Shown here: positions 11,479 to 23,326 of the stretch, piece after piece | Numbering within the stretch: position 1 is the first letter of the stretch | How the letters are laid out: each line of letters begins with the position of its first letter | Source of the DNA: Tetranychus cinnabarinus | Lineage: Eukaryota > Arthropoda > Arachnida > Trombidiformes > Tetranychidae | DNA length: 64,000 nucleotides | Direction: 5' to 3' | NCBI GenBank assembly: GCA_022266195.1 | Contig: WHVY01000001.1 | Location: 1,550,001-1,614,000 of the forward strand | Position numbers and translations under genes: made by a program | The notes under the pieces: generated by a model | The model's input: only the letters and a program-made list of their open reading frames with translations | Database searches by the model: none | Told to the model about the DNA's origin: nothing

Positions 11479-11700
11479 TTGGATCTTTACAATGTAATTT
11501 TGAAGTAAAGTGTATTCCTAAATCTTTGATTACATTACCTCATATCATCGATTCGGTAAACAAAATTTCGATGGTTTGGCAGCTTTGGTTAGATGTGATG
11601 GTTACATGGCGATGTATGATCAGATTCATGCTATCGCTGACTTTCATTCAGATTATCGATCAAACTCGAGTCAGGACAAGGAGATGTTGATACAGAGTGA
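11479..11700 (+). pseudogene. Broken partial copy of V-ATPase subunit d
   Basis: 'GATCTTTACAATG' at ~11479 matches exon 2 of the intact gene (the DLYNAI codons). After a deletion, 11540-11700 matches exon 3 around the GRCDDYDQVHAVADFYSDY region, here read as VRCDGYMAMYDQIHAIADFH. The deletion removes most of the coding sequence between the two matches, including the sequence across the exon 2/3 junction. Small insertions and deletions break the match after the SQD codons. It lies on the same strand as the parent, so it is a tandem duplicate and not part of the inverted arm. A 74-codon open stretch at 11576-11800 runs through it but cannot make a working subunit. Confidence 0.85.
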
Positions 11701-11800
11701 TTTGTATTTCCAATTAGACTCTAAATCGTTATATAAACGGTTAATTAAAAACATTATTAGAGCTGAGTTTAAATACAATTATCAAGTAATCAGTGATTAA

Positions 11801-12569
11801 CTTTCTAATCAATTAAAAACTGTAGAAGGAAATAGTTGGAACCAGTTTGCTGGTCAACATTACTTTTAAATTCACTCTTTTTAGCCTAAATAACTTGAAT
11901 ATAGACTAAAAATTCAACGGTATCGGTCAGAAATTGGGTTATTTAGATGTTATAAGGTAATCGAAAGATAAGGTTTATTTCAATAATTAATGACACCAAT
12001 CAATTAGAAAGATTAAATGCTAATACAGATTCAAGATTTAAAAGCTTCAATAAATAAAGAGTGACATTAATTCATCAATTGATATTAATTTCGTTTATTG
12101 ACTTCTTTTCGCTCAAATAGGAGTTTAACAGTACAATTTTATTTAGCAAAATGCTTTGATTTAGAGAGATATCCTTAACAATCCTTCAACAATGTTTTTC
12201 CGTCTTTACTTAAGATGAAGAAAAGCTTATGGTTTTTACAGGTACCATGAATATAAATAATATTTTAAATCAGAATGAATGGGAATCGCAATCCGATGGT
12301 TCTGGTTTCCATGGTAAAGAGGCGAAAATATTAATCAAAGTTGGCGGGCTTGAAAACCTGTTTACTCTTTGGGTTAAAGAGTTTTCATATTGGTAACATG
12401 TGACTTTAACAAAACACAATATTTTTTCAATTTAAACTAATTTTTTCTGGTTAATAAATACATCTTTTGTATCTTTATTAATATACCACTTTTTTGTTAC
12501 TTATGCGCGGTTTCTCACTGTCATTTGCTTCTTTTGTGTAATTTAAGTGAATACGTTTTATTTATAATC
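11801..12569. other. Intergenic
   Basis: AT-rich sequence between the V-ATPase d pseudogene and BUD23. No coding exon or repeat is recognised; the right end must carry the BUD23 promoter. Confidence 0.55.
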
Positions 12570-13403
12570 ATGTCTCGACCAGAATATCAAGCTCCACCAG
12601 AGTTTTATTACAACGATGAAGAAGCTAGGAAATATACAAGAAATTCTCGTATTATGGAAGTGCAATATCAACTCTCTGAAAGAGCTCTGGAAATTTTAGC
12701 TCTCCCTGAAGGTATCAAAGCCCACATTTTGGATCTTGGTTGCGGTTCAGGCCTATCCGCTGCTGCCATTGAAGAAGCTGGCCATTCTTGGGTTGGTGTC
12801 GATATTTCACCATCAATGTTGGATGTTGCCAAGGAACGTGATTTAGAGAAAGGTGATTTGATTCTTGGGGATTTAGGACAAGGGCTACCTTTCCGACCGG
12901 GAACATTTGACGGAGCTATTAGTATTTCAGCCCTTCAATGGTTATGTAATGCGGATAAAAAATCACACAATCCTGTTGCTAGGTTGAAACAACTTTTCAC
13001 TAGTTTGTACAGCTGTCTTGCTCGTGGCAGTAAAGCAGTGTTTCAATTTTATCCAGAAGATGATAAACAAGTAGAATTGATTACCACTCAAGCCATGCGA
13101 GCCGGTTTTACTGGCGGTTTACTTGTCGATTATCCTAACAGTTCAAAAGCCAAAAAAGTTTACCTAGTTCTGTTTACCGGAGGAATTGATCCAGTAATGC
13201 CCAAACCGCTGGTAAATGAACATGAATTACCTTCAGCAGTTTCAAATATCAATCGTAAAATGAAAAATAAACCTGTCCGAGGAAAGCCTGCGAAAAAATC
13301 TCGAGAATGGATTCTTGCAAAGAAAGAAAGAAGAAGACGTCAAGGAAAAGAAGTTAGAGAAGATACCAAATATACTGGAAGAAAACGAAGCGGAAAATTC
13401 TGA
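12570..13403 (+). CDS. BUD23: 18S rRNA (guanine-N7)-methyltransferase BUD23
   Basis: Single-exon gene of 277 aa. The open frame extends to 12525, but the ATG at 12570 gives MSRPEYQAPPEFYYND, the conserved start of the family, and the upstream residues are not family-like. The SAM-binding motif I (ILDLGCGSGLS) lies at residues ~52-62, followed by VGVDISPSML and ALQWLCNAD. The very basic C-terminus (KKSREWILAKKERRRRQGKE) is the nuclear and nucleolar tail of the family. BUD23 (WBSCR22 in humans), working with TRMT112, methylates one guanosine of 18S rRNA and is needed for 40S subunit maturation. All expected motifs are present and the length is normal. Confidence 0.97.
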   Translation: MSRPEYQAPPEFYYNDEEARKYTRNSRIMEVQYQLSERALEILALPEGIKAHILDLGCGSGLSAAAIEEAGHSWVGVDISPSMLDVAKERDLEKGDLILGDLGQGLPFRPGTFDGAISISALQWLCNADKKSHNPVARLKQLFTSLYSCLARGSKAVFQFYPEDDKQVELITTQAMRAGFTGGLLVDYPNSSKAKKVYLVLFTGGIDPVMPKPLVNEHELPSAVSNINRKMKNKPVRGKPAKKSREWILAKKERRRRQGKEVREDTKYTGRKRSGKF

Positions 13404-13626
13404 TGTGTACTTTTTATTAAAGTAAAACCAACAACAAATTAAATTAAGATGAGCTACATGCTGTATAAATGTTTGACTAAAACATTTCGATCATCTTTTT
13501 CAAATGTTTGATGATTCGAAATCTTTTACTTTCATAAGAAGGAATGTTAATAAAAGACAACATTATTTAAAAAACACCAAAGGTCTATAAAATTTGAATC
13601 TACCTGAAGAAACAATACTTTCTTCG

Positions 13627-13716
13627 TTATCTTACGGTGATTTTAGTATCTGCAAGTTTTTCTTCATCGGCCATTTTCCGTACAGTCAAGTTAGGTTGAA
13701 AAGCTCCAAATTCATT
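13627..13716 (-). other. Possible small terminal coding exon (unidentified)
   Basis: On the minus strand a pyrimidine-rich TTTTTTTAG acceptor is followed by 29 sense codons and TAA (13716 down to 13627). The residues include FGAFQPNLTVRKMADEEK. Base composition is visibly less AT-rich than the flanks, as in the coding exons here. I could not find matching upstream exons. It may be the last exon of a gene converging on BUD23, or chance. Confidence 0.25.
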
Positions 13717-14671
13717 CTAAAAAAATACCAATTGCAGTGAATAAAAGGTTGATTAAAGTTTAAGATTATTTTATTTTCCCTGCCATAAAACATCAGATTT
13801 CGGATTTAAGTATTGATATTATTCCTTTTTATTTTTATATCATCAACACTATTTCAGAACTTTCTAATCAATTGAAATTCAAGTAAAACATAGACGACTC
13901 TTTCGACTATTTACTAGTATTGGGATATTTTAAAAGAGTTATTAGAAATACAAAACCAAAATGAGTGTATCTCTCAATTTTTGGCGAAATAAGTTTAAAT
14001 AAAATTCTGGTTAAATGCCAACCTTTTGTTAATTTTAGTGGTTTTATTATTCAAAGTTCCCATTTTAATTGACTCTATCTATTTACTTGTATTCTGAATT
14101 TACTTTCTGTATTTGGTGAGGAATTTGCTGAAACTTCTAATGCTAAGGATATATTGGAGTTTGATCAATTCAATTGGACTAACAAGTTGTGAGTTCAAGT
14201 GAGGTTATGGCTATTTGCTCAAATGGACATTTCAAACTTTTCTTTTTTAAGTAATTAACACTCGAATTTCTTTTAATCAGTCTCAATAAAATTTAAACTT
14301 CATAACCTAAAATTTTACGGCTTTTAACCAATATAAAGTGAAAAAAGAATCACTTTCAAAAAAGTAACTTGACTAAAAGCAATCAGGTAAATCATAAGTA
14401 AAGACATCTCATTTAATATGCATACTGTAACTAATTGTCCAGTTAACACTTTAAAGATGACAATTTAAAGAAAAAAACTCAATCTTTCTGCTTGTCTATT
14501 AGTTCGTTATTTTAATGGTATATGGTGATCAGGAGAAACCGATTATGAAACGATTAACAATGGTTATCAATGTTAATCCAGCCTATTGACAAAAATCTGC
14601 ATAAATGGCTATTCATTTCATCTTATTCAGTTCATTTTCATCAAAACCATCAATTGACAAGTATCATCAAA
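13717..14671. other. Intergenic
   Basis: Mostly AT-rich with no firm gene. A ~40-codon plus-strand stretch ending at ~14191 (contains SVFGEEFAETSNAKDILEF) looks protein-like but has no start or splice partner that I can support. Confidence 0.4.
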
Positions 14672-15833
14672 ATGTTCATCAATTCAATCACCTCAGTTGT
14701 AAGTTAAACACATCTTAAATCAATCATTTTTCCTAAAAATGTGCCTATCAAAGAACCAAGTTGAATTGACGTTCTTTTGTTTTATTTGTTTCCTTGTCCA
14801 GGTATCATGTTTACTCCTCATACTGCCAGCTTCCATTCATGGATCAATGGGCCACCACAGGGAAAGAAATTATCAGCCCAATTACAGAGCAAACGGTGAA
14901 CATAAATTGGTTAGAAAAGGCCATCTTCATGGTCATCTCATTGAAACTCCGTTGTCGGAAGAAGTAGCCTTGATTGAACAACACCAACCAACAATTGAAA
15001 GACCAAGTTCAGTTGAAATTATTGAAGAGATCCATGAACCCAGGTATTCATCACCACCTACTGGTGCCATCATAACTCATGGTCCTTTGATAACTCCTCC
15101 GCATCATCTTCACCTTGTGCCTCTTAGACCGGTTATCAACCCCATCCATACAGATGTACATACCAAAGTTGTTGAAGTCTCAGCAATCCACAGTGATACA
15201 GGCCATACCCACAGACTAGGCGCTTTTGCTGTTCAACCAATCCTTGATCATTTGCACACTGGCGTTATAAGGAATAGTAAGGTCATCGCAGTTCGACGTC
15301 AACCCAAATCAAGAGTTGAAATGTTTCACTCTCAACAACAAATTGAAACCTTGGATCCAGTTGAGGAATTATCAACCCCTAATCAACCAATGACCCCATC
15401 AGGTTATTATGAAGAGCAACAACAACTTCAACAGCAACATCAACAACAGCCAATCGATCGTCTGAGAGAATCAAGAATGCCAATAGAGGAACGAGGCCGA
15501 CCTTCAAGATCAAATAAATACAAATTTAATGGTCGCCATCAATCAGAGGCCATTATTGAACAATCACCCATCATTGAAGAGAAAGTTGTTTACACTTCAT
15601 TGGCTAATTCTGGGCATCATAACAACGCACACATCCATTCAGTTCAACCAGCTCGTTTGGTTATTGAAGATAATCATCTGCATCATCACGCTCCACCTTC
15701 AACAGTTGCTACTTTAATTGCTGAACCTCAAAGCAATCATCATCATCATCATCGGATAGTTGAGCTAACACCAGCTACTCCAGTTGTGACTCCTGTTGTT
15801 TCCCATCTTCACGCTGTTCGACCAGCTCACTCG
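14672..15833 (+). CDS. Secreted His/Gln/Pro-rich protein (unidentified, 3' end uncertain)
   Basis: Exon 1 (14672-14698, MFINSITSV) joins exon 2 (14802-15833) in phase 0 across a 103 bp intron with GTAAGT and CCTTGTCCAG. The joined N-terminus is a good signal peptide (VSCLLLILPASIHG). An unspliced start at 14739 is also open but less convincing. The protein has at least 353 aa and is low in complexity: many histidines (HHHHH near residue 320), a Gln-rich stretch near residue 215 and many prolines and valines, as in extracellular matrix, cuticle or metal-binding proteins. Exon 2 ends at a consensus donor (TCG|GTAAGTA). If not spliced, a stop follows at 15878. A phase-compatible 15-codon last exon exists at 16986-17030 (GDDYIKASITGLWW then TAA) after a TTTTGTCAG acceptor, but this link is a guess. 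No known family is recognised. Confidence 0.65.
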
Positions 15834-15878
15834 GTAAGTAAAGCTATAAATGAATGTGAAAAAATGAAATTAGATTGA

Positions 15879-18471
15879 TTGATATGACAGTGAAAATTAA
15901 TTGTACTCATCAATACATGAAGATATGCAGAAGCTTGTTTTGAAAACAACAGCTGAATGCAAAAGAAGAGTTAACCCGGAAGCCTAAATAATTTATCAAT
16001 TGAATGATGAAACAGAAATGTTGGTAATTATAAAACAAATGATACACATAATGATGGTGTGATTATGTTAGTGATATGATGAGAATGTTTTCAGATAGTT
16101 ACTGATCAAGAATAAATCCTTTTCGGAATTAATAGGGTTAGTGAATGATATTGTCCGCGATAAAATGATTATTTATTCTCGATTCTATTTAAATGTTTTA
16201 TTTATAACCATGAACGGTATTTATATTTATACAGTATGAGTGACTATATATAAATTTATCATCTTTTTCTTGATTAGCTCTTAATGTGCGAGACAAACTT
16301 TTTTGACAGATTGCAGGGAAAATGGAAAGTAATATTGTAATCGATGGAAACAGGATAAGAGTAGAGTGAAGATGGGAAGAAAGGAAGAAGAGAAGGAAGT
16401 AGAGAAAAGATGAAATTAGTAAATTAATGTTACATCAAGAATTGTTCGATGATTCCATAGATTACAATCGATGAAAAAAAGGAGCAAAAAAGTGATTGGA
16501 TTTAGACATAAAATCGAAAGAAGGAGGAATAAAAAAGATGAAAGTTGAAAGATGAGCAATAAGATGGATTCAGAGTTGAAAAAGGGTTTACACTAAAAGG
16601 ACAAAAAAGAAGGTAAAAAGGTTTTAAAAGATGATTTGATCCTCTTCTCTCCTTAATGAAGATCAATAATAGTAACAATAATTAAATTGAGCATAAAATC
16701 TAAGGTAAGGAGAGAAGAGTTGCCCTGAAAAGAAGGGTGAAATCATCAGGAAAGGTTTAAAATCAGTAGGTAAAAGAGATGAAGGGAAAAGAACAAAAAA
16801 CAAAACAATTTAAAGATTTTAGCACTTAATTGACATTAATGCATGAGCTATGATGAGATCGCATCTTGTTCATCTTTTAATCGTTCCTTTTTTGTTTTCC
16901 ATGAAAAATTGTTCCGGTTTGGCTTTCTTCATGAATGAAATTTTGTGTATTTGATTCGTTGATTTGTTGATGTTGCTTTTGTCAGGGTGATGATTACATC
17001 AAGGCATCTATAACAGGACTTTGGTGGTAAATGGCTTGTTTAACAGTGTACAGAGTTGGTTGGTTGGGTTTGCTTTTCTTTTGATGGCGATGATTGTTTT
17101 TGCGTTTTTTTTTTGTGTGTGTTTATATTATTTTACATGATTCTAGATGGATAACATATTTACATAATACAAAAAAATCAATTGGTTGGGCGTAAGAAAG
17201 AAAGTAGAGGGAAAAGAAATTAAGGTAAAAAATTGAGAGAGAGAAGATAAATGATGAGAAAGAAAGAGAAATAAAGAGAGATCATTGACCTTTTTCATCT
17301 GTTATACAATGAAAGGGTTTAGAAGCATATTGTATATGTTGATTATTGTTTTCAGTTTCAAGGATCAGAATTAGCGTGACTTCCTGACTTTATTAGTCTG
17401 TGTATCACAATCAATCCATTTAGGATTTACTGGACACACATTTGCAATAATAAACTTCCTTCTCCTTCCTAGTCAATTTACATTGTTTTTCAAACTCACA
17501 CAACAAATGAAAATGCAATTTCATTACATTTTTTTGCTGTCTAATATCATTTGAGCAATCGATTCCCTAGTTTTATTTTGGAGGTGGTTACAGTTGCTAT
17601 TATGAGTCTTAAAAGCTTTTTAAGGATGTCTCATAATTTTGCTGCATTTCACTTCCTAGAAACTCTTTCTTTTTCTTTCTTTTCCTTTGTTGTTGCAATA
17701 GCATATCACTACATTTCATCTGAAATTTAGGGTTCAAGAGAATCAGATAATTGAACGGAAATTTGGTAAAAAAAGAAATGATAGTGAGAAGAAAAAGTTT
17801 ACATAAATAATAATCTATAAAAAATTCAATATCATCAATAATTCGGGGCTTAGCCTCTCTCAATTTTTTTGCAATCACTTTATGAATTAATCCATTAGCT
17901 TGGGATAAATATTTTACTCGACATTTTAAACAATTTGGAGAGAGAATAAGGAATTAGGAATAGCGATCGTTTGTTCTCAGAATCACGTTTCTAACAATTC
18001 CATGAAGATCAAGAGAAAATCTGATTCTTGTATTTCTACTCTTAGCTATTTATCATTTAGTAGTTTATGCATGATTTATGTAAACTTTAAGGAAAGTTGT
18101 TATTCATCTCTATTCCTTTTGATTAACTCACAAAACAAATACAATTTAGCTTTTGTTTGGCATTTTTCTTTCATTTCTAAGGTTTTTTGTTCGAGATTAG
18201 TGGACTTCTTTTTTTGTGTCATGACAATGTAAACAATTATTGTTTGAGAAATTAGATGAATTGAAGCCCATAGGTAAATGTTTTGTGAGTTACGAGATGT
18301 TTCAAGGATCTTCATGGTGAGTTATTATACATTGTAATATATAATAATGGTTAGAAACTAATGGATCAATTGATGGATTGTGAAGATGAAAGATAAAGCG
18401 AGAATGAGAGACACAAAATAAAGAGTTACAAACTAAAGGTAAATTAGGGAAAGAAAAGTAAACACAATGAT
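15879..18471. other. Intergenic/intron, purine-rich
   Basis: A possible last exon of the His-rich gene lies at 16986-17030 (see that entry). From ~16310 to ~17290 the plus strand is strongly purine-biased (GAAAGAAGG, AGAGAGAAG runs). I found no other supported gene; the open frames at 17609-18315 are low-complexity and overlap on both strands. Confidence 0.5.
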
Positions 18472-20141
18472 TCACGTCTTTGAGCTAGGTAACCGAAGAT
18501 CATGGCCAAACCTATGATGATGAATTCCATTACCATAATTGATTTGGGATAAACAGTTAAAGCTATCTCTGGATGCTTCCTCGTATTCATCTATTCCTTC
18601 TGAGTAATCTGATTCAGTTGGGTGGGTCAGGAAATGGTATGTTAATTTCGTTGGCCAGAGGAAATGCGCCATTACGGCATAAGCCAGAAAATTAACCAAT
18701 AGAGAGAACACTGTTAATGTGAAGAAAGAGAATTAGATGTAAATATTAGTTATGACGATCAATTTTGATTAATGTGAAATGTGTCAAATGAAATAGATTG
18801 AGGTTCAATTAAATGGAAATAAACGTACCAGAAATGAAATTGTACTTCCATTCAATTGATGTTTGAGATCCTACAAAAACGATTATTGGTAGGTAAACAA
18901 ACCAAACCATAATACCAACACCAAAATGAAGGTAAAACCGTAATTTTTGTTGATCTTGTTCCAACATCATTGTAGCTCGTAGTTCAAATAGAAACCACAT
19001 CATAATGATTATACGTAAGCCCAAACTTATCCACCCTGGCAGGGTTAAATATCTATCCTCACTCTCTTCAATCAAGGATCCCTAGATACAGAAAATTGAG
19101 AAATGAAAAGAACAAAATTTATTAAATAAATACTGAATGTTGAAGTAGACAAATGAAAGTACCTCAGTCCAGCTGTATAAAAGTATTTCAGAGGCCAAGT
19201 AAGCAAGCCAAGCCATTGCAACAAGAGGCTTTGCTGTAACCTCTGATCGAGTTATTGGCCATCCTTTGGCAATTATAAGAACAAACAGAATGAATAGAGC
19301 CTAAGAGAAGATGAGAAGATAATAAGTATCAATTAAGAGAAAATCATTCGGAACAAACAATGAAAATGGTTATCAGTGTTATCAAATCAGAGTGATGAAT
19401 GGAAAATTTCTGATTCAAATTAAAACATATTTGTTTAGTGTTGACATGTCAACGTACCAAAGCTGAAATCCGTAATATATCTACAATTAATGGCATCATA
19501 TTGGGTTCATCATTGACTGAGCGGAAGAGTATTACATCTAAGGAATTGAGGAACAGCGCTAATGTGTACATCTCTAGTGAAATTGTGAAAAGATAAACCA
19601 ATAAATTACGTGTTCGTTGGCGAACAAAGGCATAGGCTTGGATTAATGTTAATGTTAAGTAGAGAATGAGTATAACCAATGAGAATATCCAACTCTGGTG
19701 AAAGAAAATAAGTGAAGGAAAACAAGAAATGAAAATTATATTATGAGCACAAATTGCATAACATTGTGAATAAGAGAGAAATTTCAATGAATGTGAAAAT
19801 ATCATATTTAACTGAAATTGAGGATGTAATAATCAGTTATGATATAATCTATTCGGGAAGAAATGATTAAAATTTTTAAAAATTACCTTTTCTATTAATT
19901 CAGACTCGATGCCGTCAAAACCGGAGCTAACGGCCGCTGGTAATGAGGATGTATTCGTAGTCACCATCATTGTAGATGCTGGAAACGTAGATGCTGATGA
20001 TGGAGATGAAGAAATTATAGCCGAAACTGTTGAATTAATTGTTGAAACATTGGAAAGTAATGGTGGTATTTCAGTTGAATCACTAATAGTCTCATTGATT
20101 ATTGACAAGATTTTACTCGTTTTGAAGTCTCTTTTATCCAT
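18472..20141 (-). CDS. GPR180/TMEM145-type seven-helix membrane protein (5' end unresolved)
   Basis: Five exons join in frame on the minus strand: about 20141-19887, 19694-19458, 19300-19163, 19081-18829 and 18710-18472, giving at least 373 aa. The successive hydrophobic helices include SWIFSLVILILYLTLTLIQ, ALFILFVLIIAKGWPITR, LPGWISLGLRIIIMMWFLF, FYLHFGVGIMVWFVYLPIIV and VFSLLVNFLAYAVMAHFLW. The 'KGWPITR' and 'FYLHFG..VWFVYLP' pieces are typical of the GpcrRhopsn4 family (GPR180, TMEM145). The first exon is an extracellular Ser/Thr-rich, N-glycosylation-rich segment ending GIESELIEK, which lines up with the sequence just before helix 1 in that family. A signal peptide and the usual N-terminal ectodomain were not found, so upstream exons are probably missing from this model. 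The frame stays open upstream to ~20213. Intact relatives are thought to act in secretory or growth-factor signalling; the role here is unknown. Confidence 0.8.
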
Positions 20142-20229
20142 TTGTTTGATCCTTTTTACAACAAAACAGGTGAGAAACAAAAGAAACCGATATTTTATTC
20201 CAAGTGCTATGTATTAAATTGACAGGCAA

Positions 20230-22270
20230 GATGAAACACAAATATATCCAAAATAAATCCAATAGCGGCTGTAATTGAACATCATAATACTGTGAAACAC
20301 AAATTTTTAAAATACATGATTAAACTAATTCCATCAAAAAATCACAATTCTGTTGTTGATGTTGTCATTATTATCTTTGATCGGGTTACAATGTAAAAAA
20401 CTTCATAAACGTTGTTGTCTGATTGTCAATTGTGTTTAGTGGTTAATAGAAAGAAATATTTGAAGATTTGATCGAGGAGGATCGTTCAAGAACCAGAAGA
20501 GGACTGAGTTTAAAGATAACTGATTATTAAGATATCCGATAAGCTCGAGGCATCATTTTACATGAAAAAAATATAAGTATATTTGAAGATGAAGAGAGAA
20601 GAAGGAAAATGAGATAGAAGAATGAATGACTGAGTGACTGGCTTAGTCAGTGAGTTAGTGAGTAGAAGGAGAGACAAAAAGGGAAAAAAATCAACAACAG
20701 TAATGACTGAAGCAGATAGTGATGCTAATAGTGGTGGTATATTTATGGTGGTGGTGATGTTGATGATGATTGCTGATAGTTGATAGCTGCTTTATTTGAG
20801 TGGGGATAAATTTTCATGGTCACATCAGGAGTCAGTCAAATTGTCCCACAAGTTATTAAACTGATGCACAATAGCAAAAGGAAGATAACAGATCAAAGAC
20901 ACACAAAAAAATAGATTTAATCAGAAGCTTTCTTTCCTTTTTACTTTCTCTTGCATTTAAAATGAAATTAACTAATCACAGAATGCAATTTTAAAAATGA
21001 AACTGATTAGAATTGATGATGATAATAAATAAAATGAAACAAAAGATCAAGCAAAAGGATAAAGAAGAGGATAGGATGAAGAGAAGAAAGCTTCTGAAGA
21101 CATTTAATCCCGAATTACTTCAGCAATAGACAGATGGCGTTGAGAAAGATGGGTTACTCTTTGATTGCACAGCTGCTCAACATTCAATAAATGTTTCAGT
21201 AAAAATTAAGACAGACCTGAACTGAGCAATTAAATGTAATCAAAATCATTAGCTAATAATGTATTTATCAAGTTAGTGAAATGAAAATTCAAATAATTAA
21301 GTTCACTCATCGTTTTTTTATCTCCCTTCAAATGTTTCAACATTTTACTTTCAAAGAGTTGAAGGAGAAGATCGTCAGAGTGAAGATGGATAATACATGC
21401 TTTCAACACAACCCTTTTTACTTGAAATGCTTACTAAATGGTTTACTAACTGTAATATAAGGTAAAAAGATTGAACTCAATTAATTCATCCATGACCAAT
21501 GAAAGGTGTAAAACGAAGGTAAGAAAACAATCAGTTAAATAACATGATGACAAAAGTAAACAAAAAGGTTAATGAGAATGGAGACAAAATCTGGTTCATT
21601 TTTGTGATCTTTTTTTTCTCTTGTTCCTTTTCATTATCTTTCAAGTATCGTTATCATTAGACTAATGCAACATGATTTTGATACTTGTTCAACATTGATT
21701 TCAATTTTTGGCATTTAAAGTGATTGAACAAAACAAGATTAACAATTGATAAAACAATATTCAACAATTTTTGATTAGACTAGATTGTCAATTATGCCAA
21801 TTATAATTGAAAGCAGCAACAGTAGCAAAAAAGATACCAAGAGGACAAAAAACTCTGCAAATATAATAAATCTTTCAAAAAAGTGTAAAATGGTGTAACT
21901 TTCAATCTAAAGATACTGTATAATAGCTCAACACTAATTTTAATTTCAATTGATTTACAGGCCATTTCAATCCATTTTCCTATTACAATTGCAACCTTTT
22001 AACCATCAAATACATTGTCATTACAGGTAAAGTTCAAAGTTGTAAAAACCTCAACCTTCAATATAAGAATCAAGCAAACATTGATTTAAAAATAATCATT
22101 TTACATGTCATTAATTGTCTTGAAACAATCTTACAACAGGTTTGTCTGCAATCTGTGAATGACGTTAACCAATATTTACTATCTTATTACAAGTTCATAT
22201 TTTTCATGCTAATTTTGCCTCACAGGCAACATTGACTTTTACAATTATCATTAAACAATGAACAAAAAAA
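20230..22270. other. Intergenic
   Basis: AT-rich with some simple purine runs (20581-20680). A minus-strand acceptor followed by ~50 open codons at 20302-20140 (starts YYDVQLQPLL) might belong to the GPR180-like gene in another frame, but I could not join it. No other gene is supported. Confidence 0.45.
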
Positions 22271-22278
22271 TCAACTGA

Positions 22279-22745
22279 TTAGAAAACCAGTTTTCTTTGT
22301 TGCTTTTACGCATAAATTCAATCAACCAAACCAGAAACCAGAATTGTAAAACCATTAACACTTGGTTAAAATGTCATAATATGTTTTTAATGGACATTAG
22401 ATGCTGATTAATCAAAGGCAAACAATTAGGAAACTGGTTAAGTTTGACTTTTGAGTTATGGCTGGTTATGTTTTTTTTCTGGTTTTGTTTTTTCTGGTTT
22501 TTATCTTCAACTCTTGGGTTAACCAAATAACCAGGCAATCAGTTTTCCTGGTGTTGACTAAATTTTTAATTAACTATTTTTTGTATTTTTATTCAACAAT
22601 TAACATGACCTTGTTAATCATGATCAACATGTTTATTGGTTTAAAAGTTAACCTTTTTTTGTCTCCAAACTCATTTCAATGTTGGTAATGATTCATGTTA
22701 CCAGCAAATGTTGAGGCCAATTTTTTCTGGTTATTTTCTGGTTTA
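22279..22745. promoter_or_regulatory. Cluster of CTGGTT/AACCAG motifs (possible enhancer)
   Basis: About nine copies of CTGGTT or its complement lie within ~460 bp, near 22285, 22329, 22337, 22434, 22462, 22479, 22494, 22528, 22728 and 22737. Several extend to WCTGGTTT, which resembles the half-site bound by Grainyhead-type factors. The motif also occurs singly elsewhere in the window, so a background count is needed. The regulatory role is inference. Confidence 0.25.
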
Positions 22746-23326
22746 GTTTCATCTTTCTCCTTGTAACAATTTACTTTAATTTTAGATTAACAATCAACCT
22801 CTCCAATCTTTTTCCCTAGATCATTGTTAACCCTCAACTGTAAACATTAACAAGATCAAGTGTACATTTGGGTTTGTATACAATTGTTAAATGATTCAAT
22901 TGGCAACTTGCAGTTCAAGGCTTCCAATTTTCACAACAATACATATTGAAATCATTGTTAAATGTCGTAATTGAATAAATACAAGATTATTCAATGATTA
23001 ACTTAATCATCATTATGCAGTCATGACAAAATTAATTTATGATTGATACAGATTGAAATGAATTGAAGTGAATTTACATTCAAACAAATAAACACCCCAA
23101 AGTTGATTTGAACAGACATCCCATTTTGCCATCACACAACCATTTGCACTAAAACCATGTGAATTTAATGTCAATAATTGATTTCAGTTGAATATTGATT
23201 GGAGACAAGAACTAATTGGCGTTTACCCGATAATTGACAAGGTTGATCAGTGCTGGATCAATTATATTAATAACATATTATCTCACTACATTTGATCTTC
23301 AAAAACTTGCCTTTTGACTTTTTAGA

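Noticed and set aside
11479..11700. Idea that the V-ATPase d fragment is the inverted partner of the parent gene
   Set aside because: It lies on the same strand as the parent and outside the inverted arms, so it came from a tandem duplication, not from the inversion.
19909..20217. 102-codon plus-strand frame opposite the GPR180-like gene
   Set aside because: It is the antisense shadow of the Ser/Thr-rich exon, which yields Asp/Val-rich sequence by codon complementarity.
22458..22688. 76-codon hydrophobic frame with an ATG
   Set aside because: It is a reading of T-rich, CTGGTT-repeated sequence (Phe/Leu/Val runs) with no splice sites or domain.
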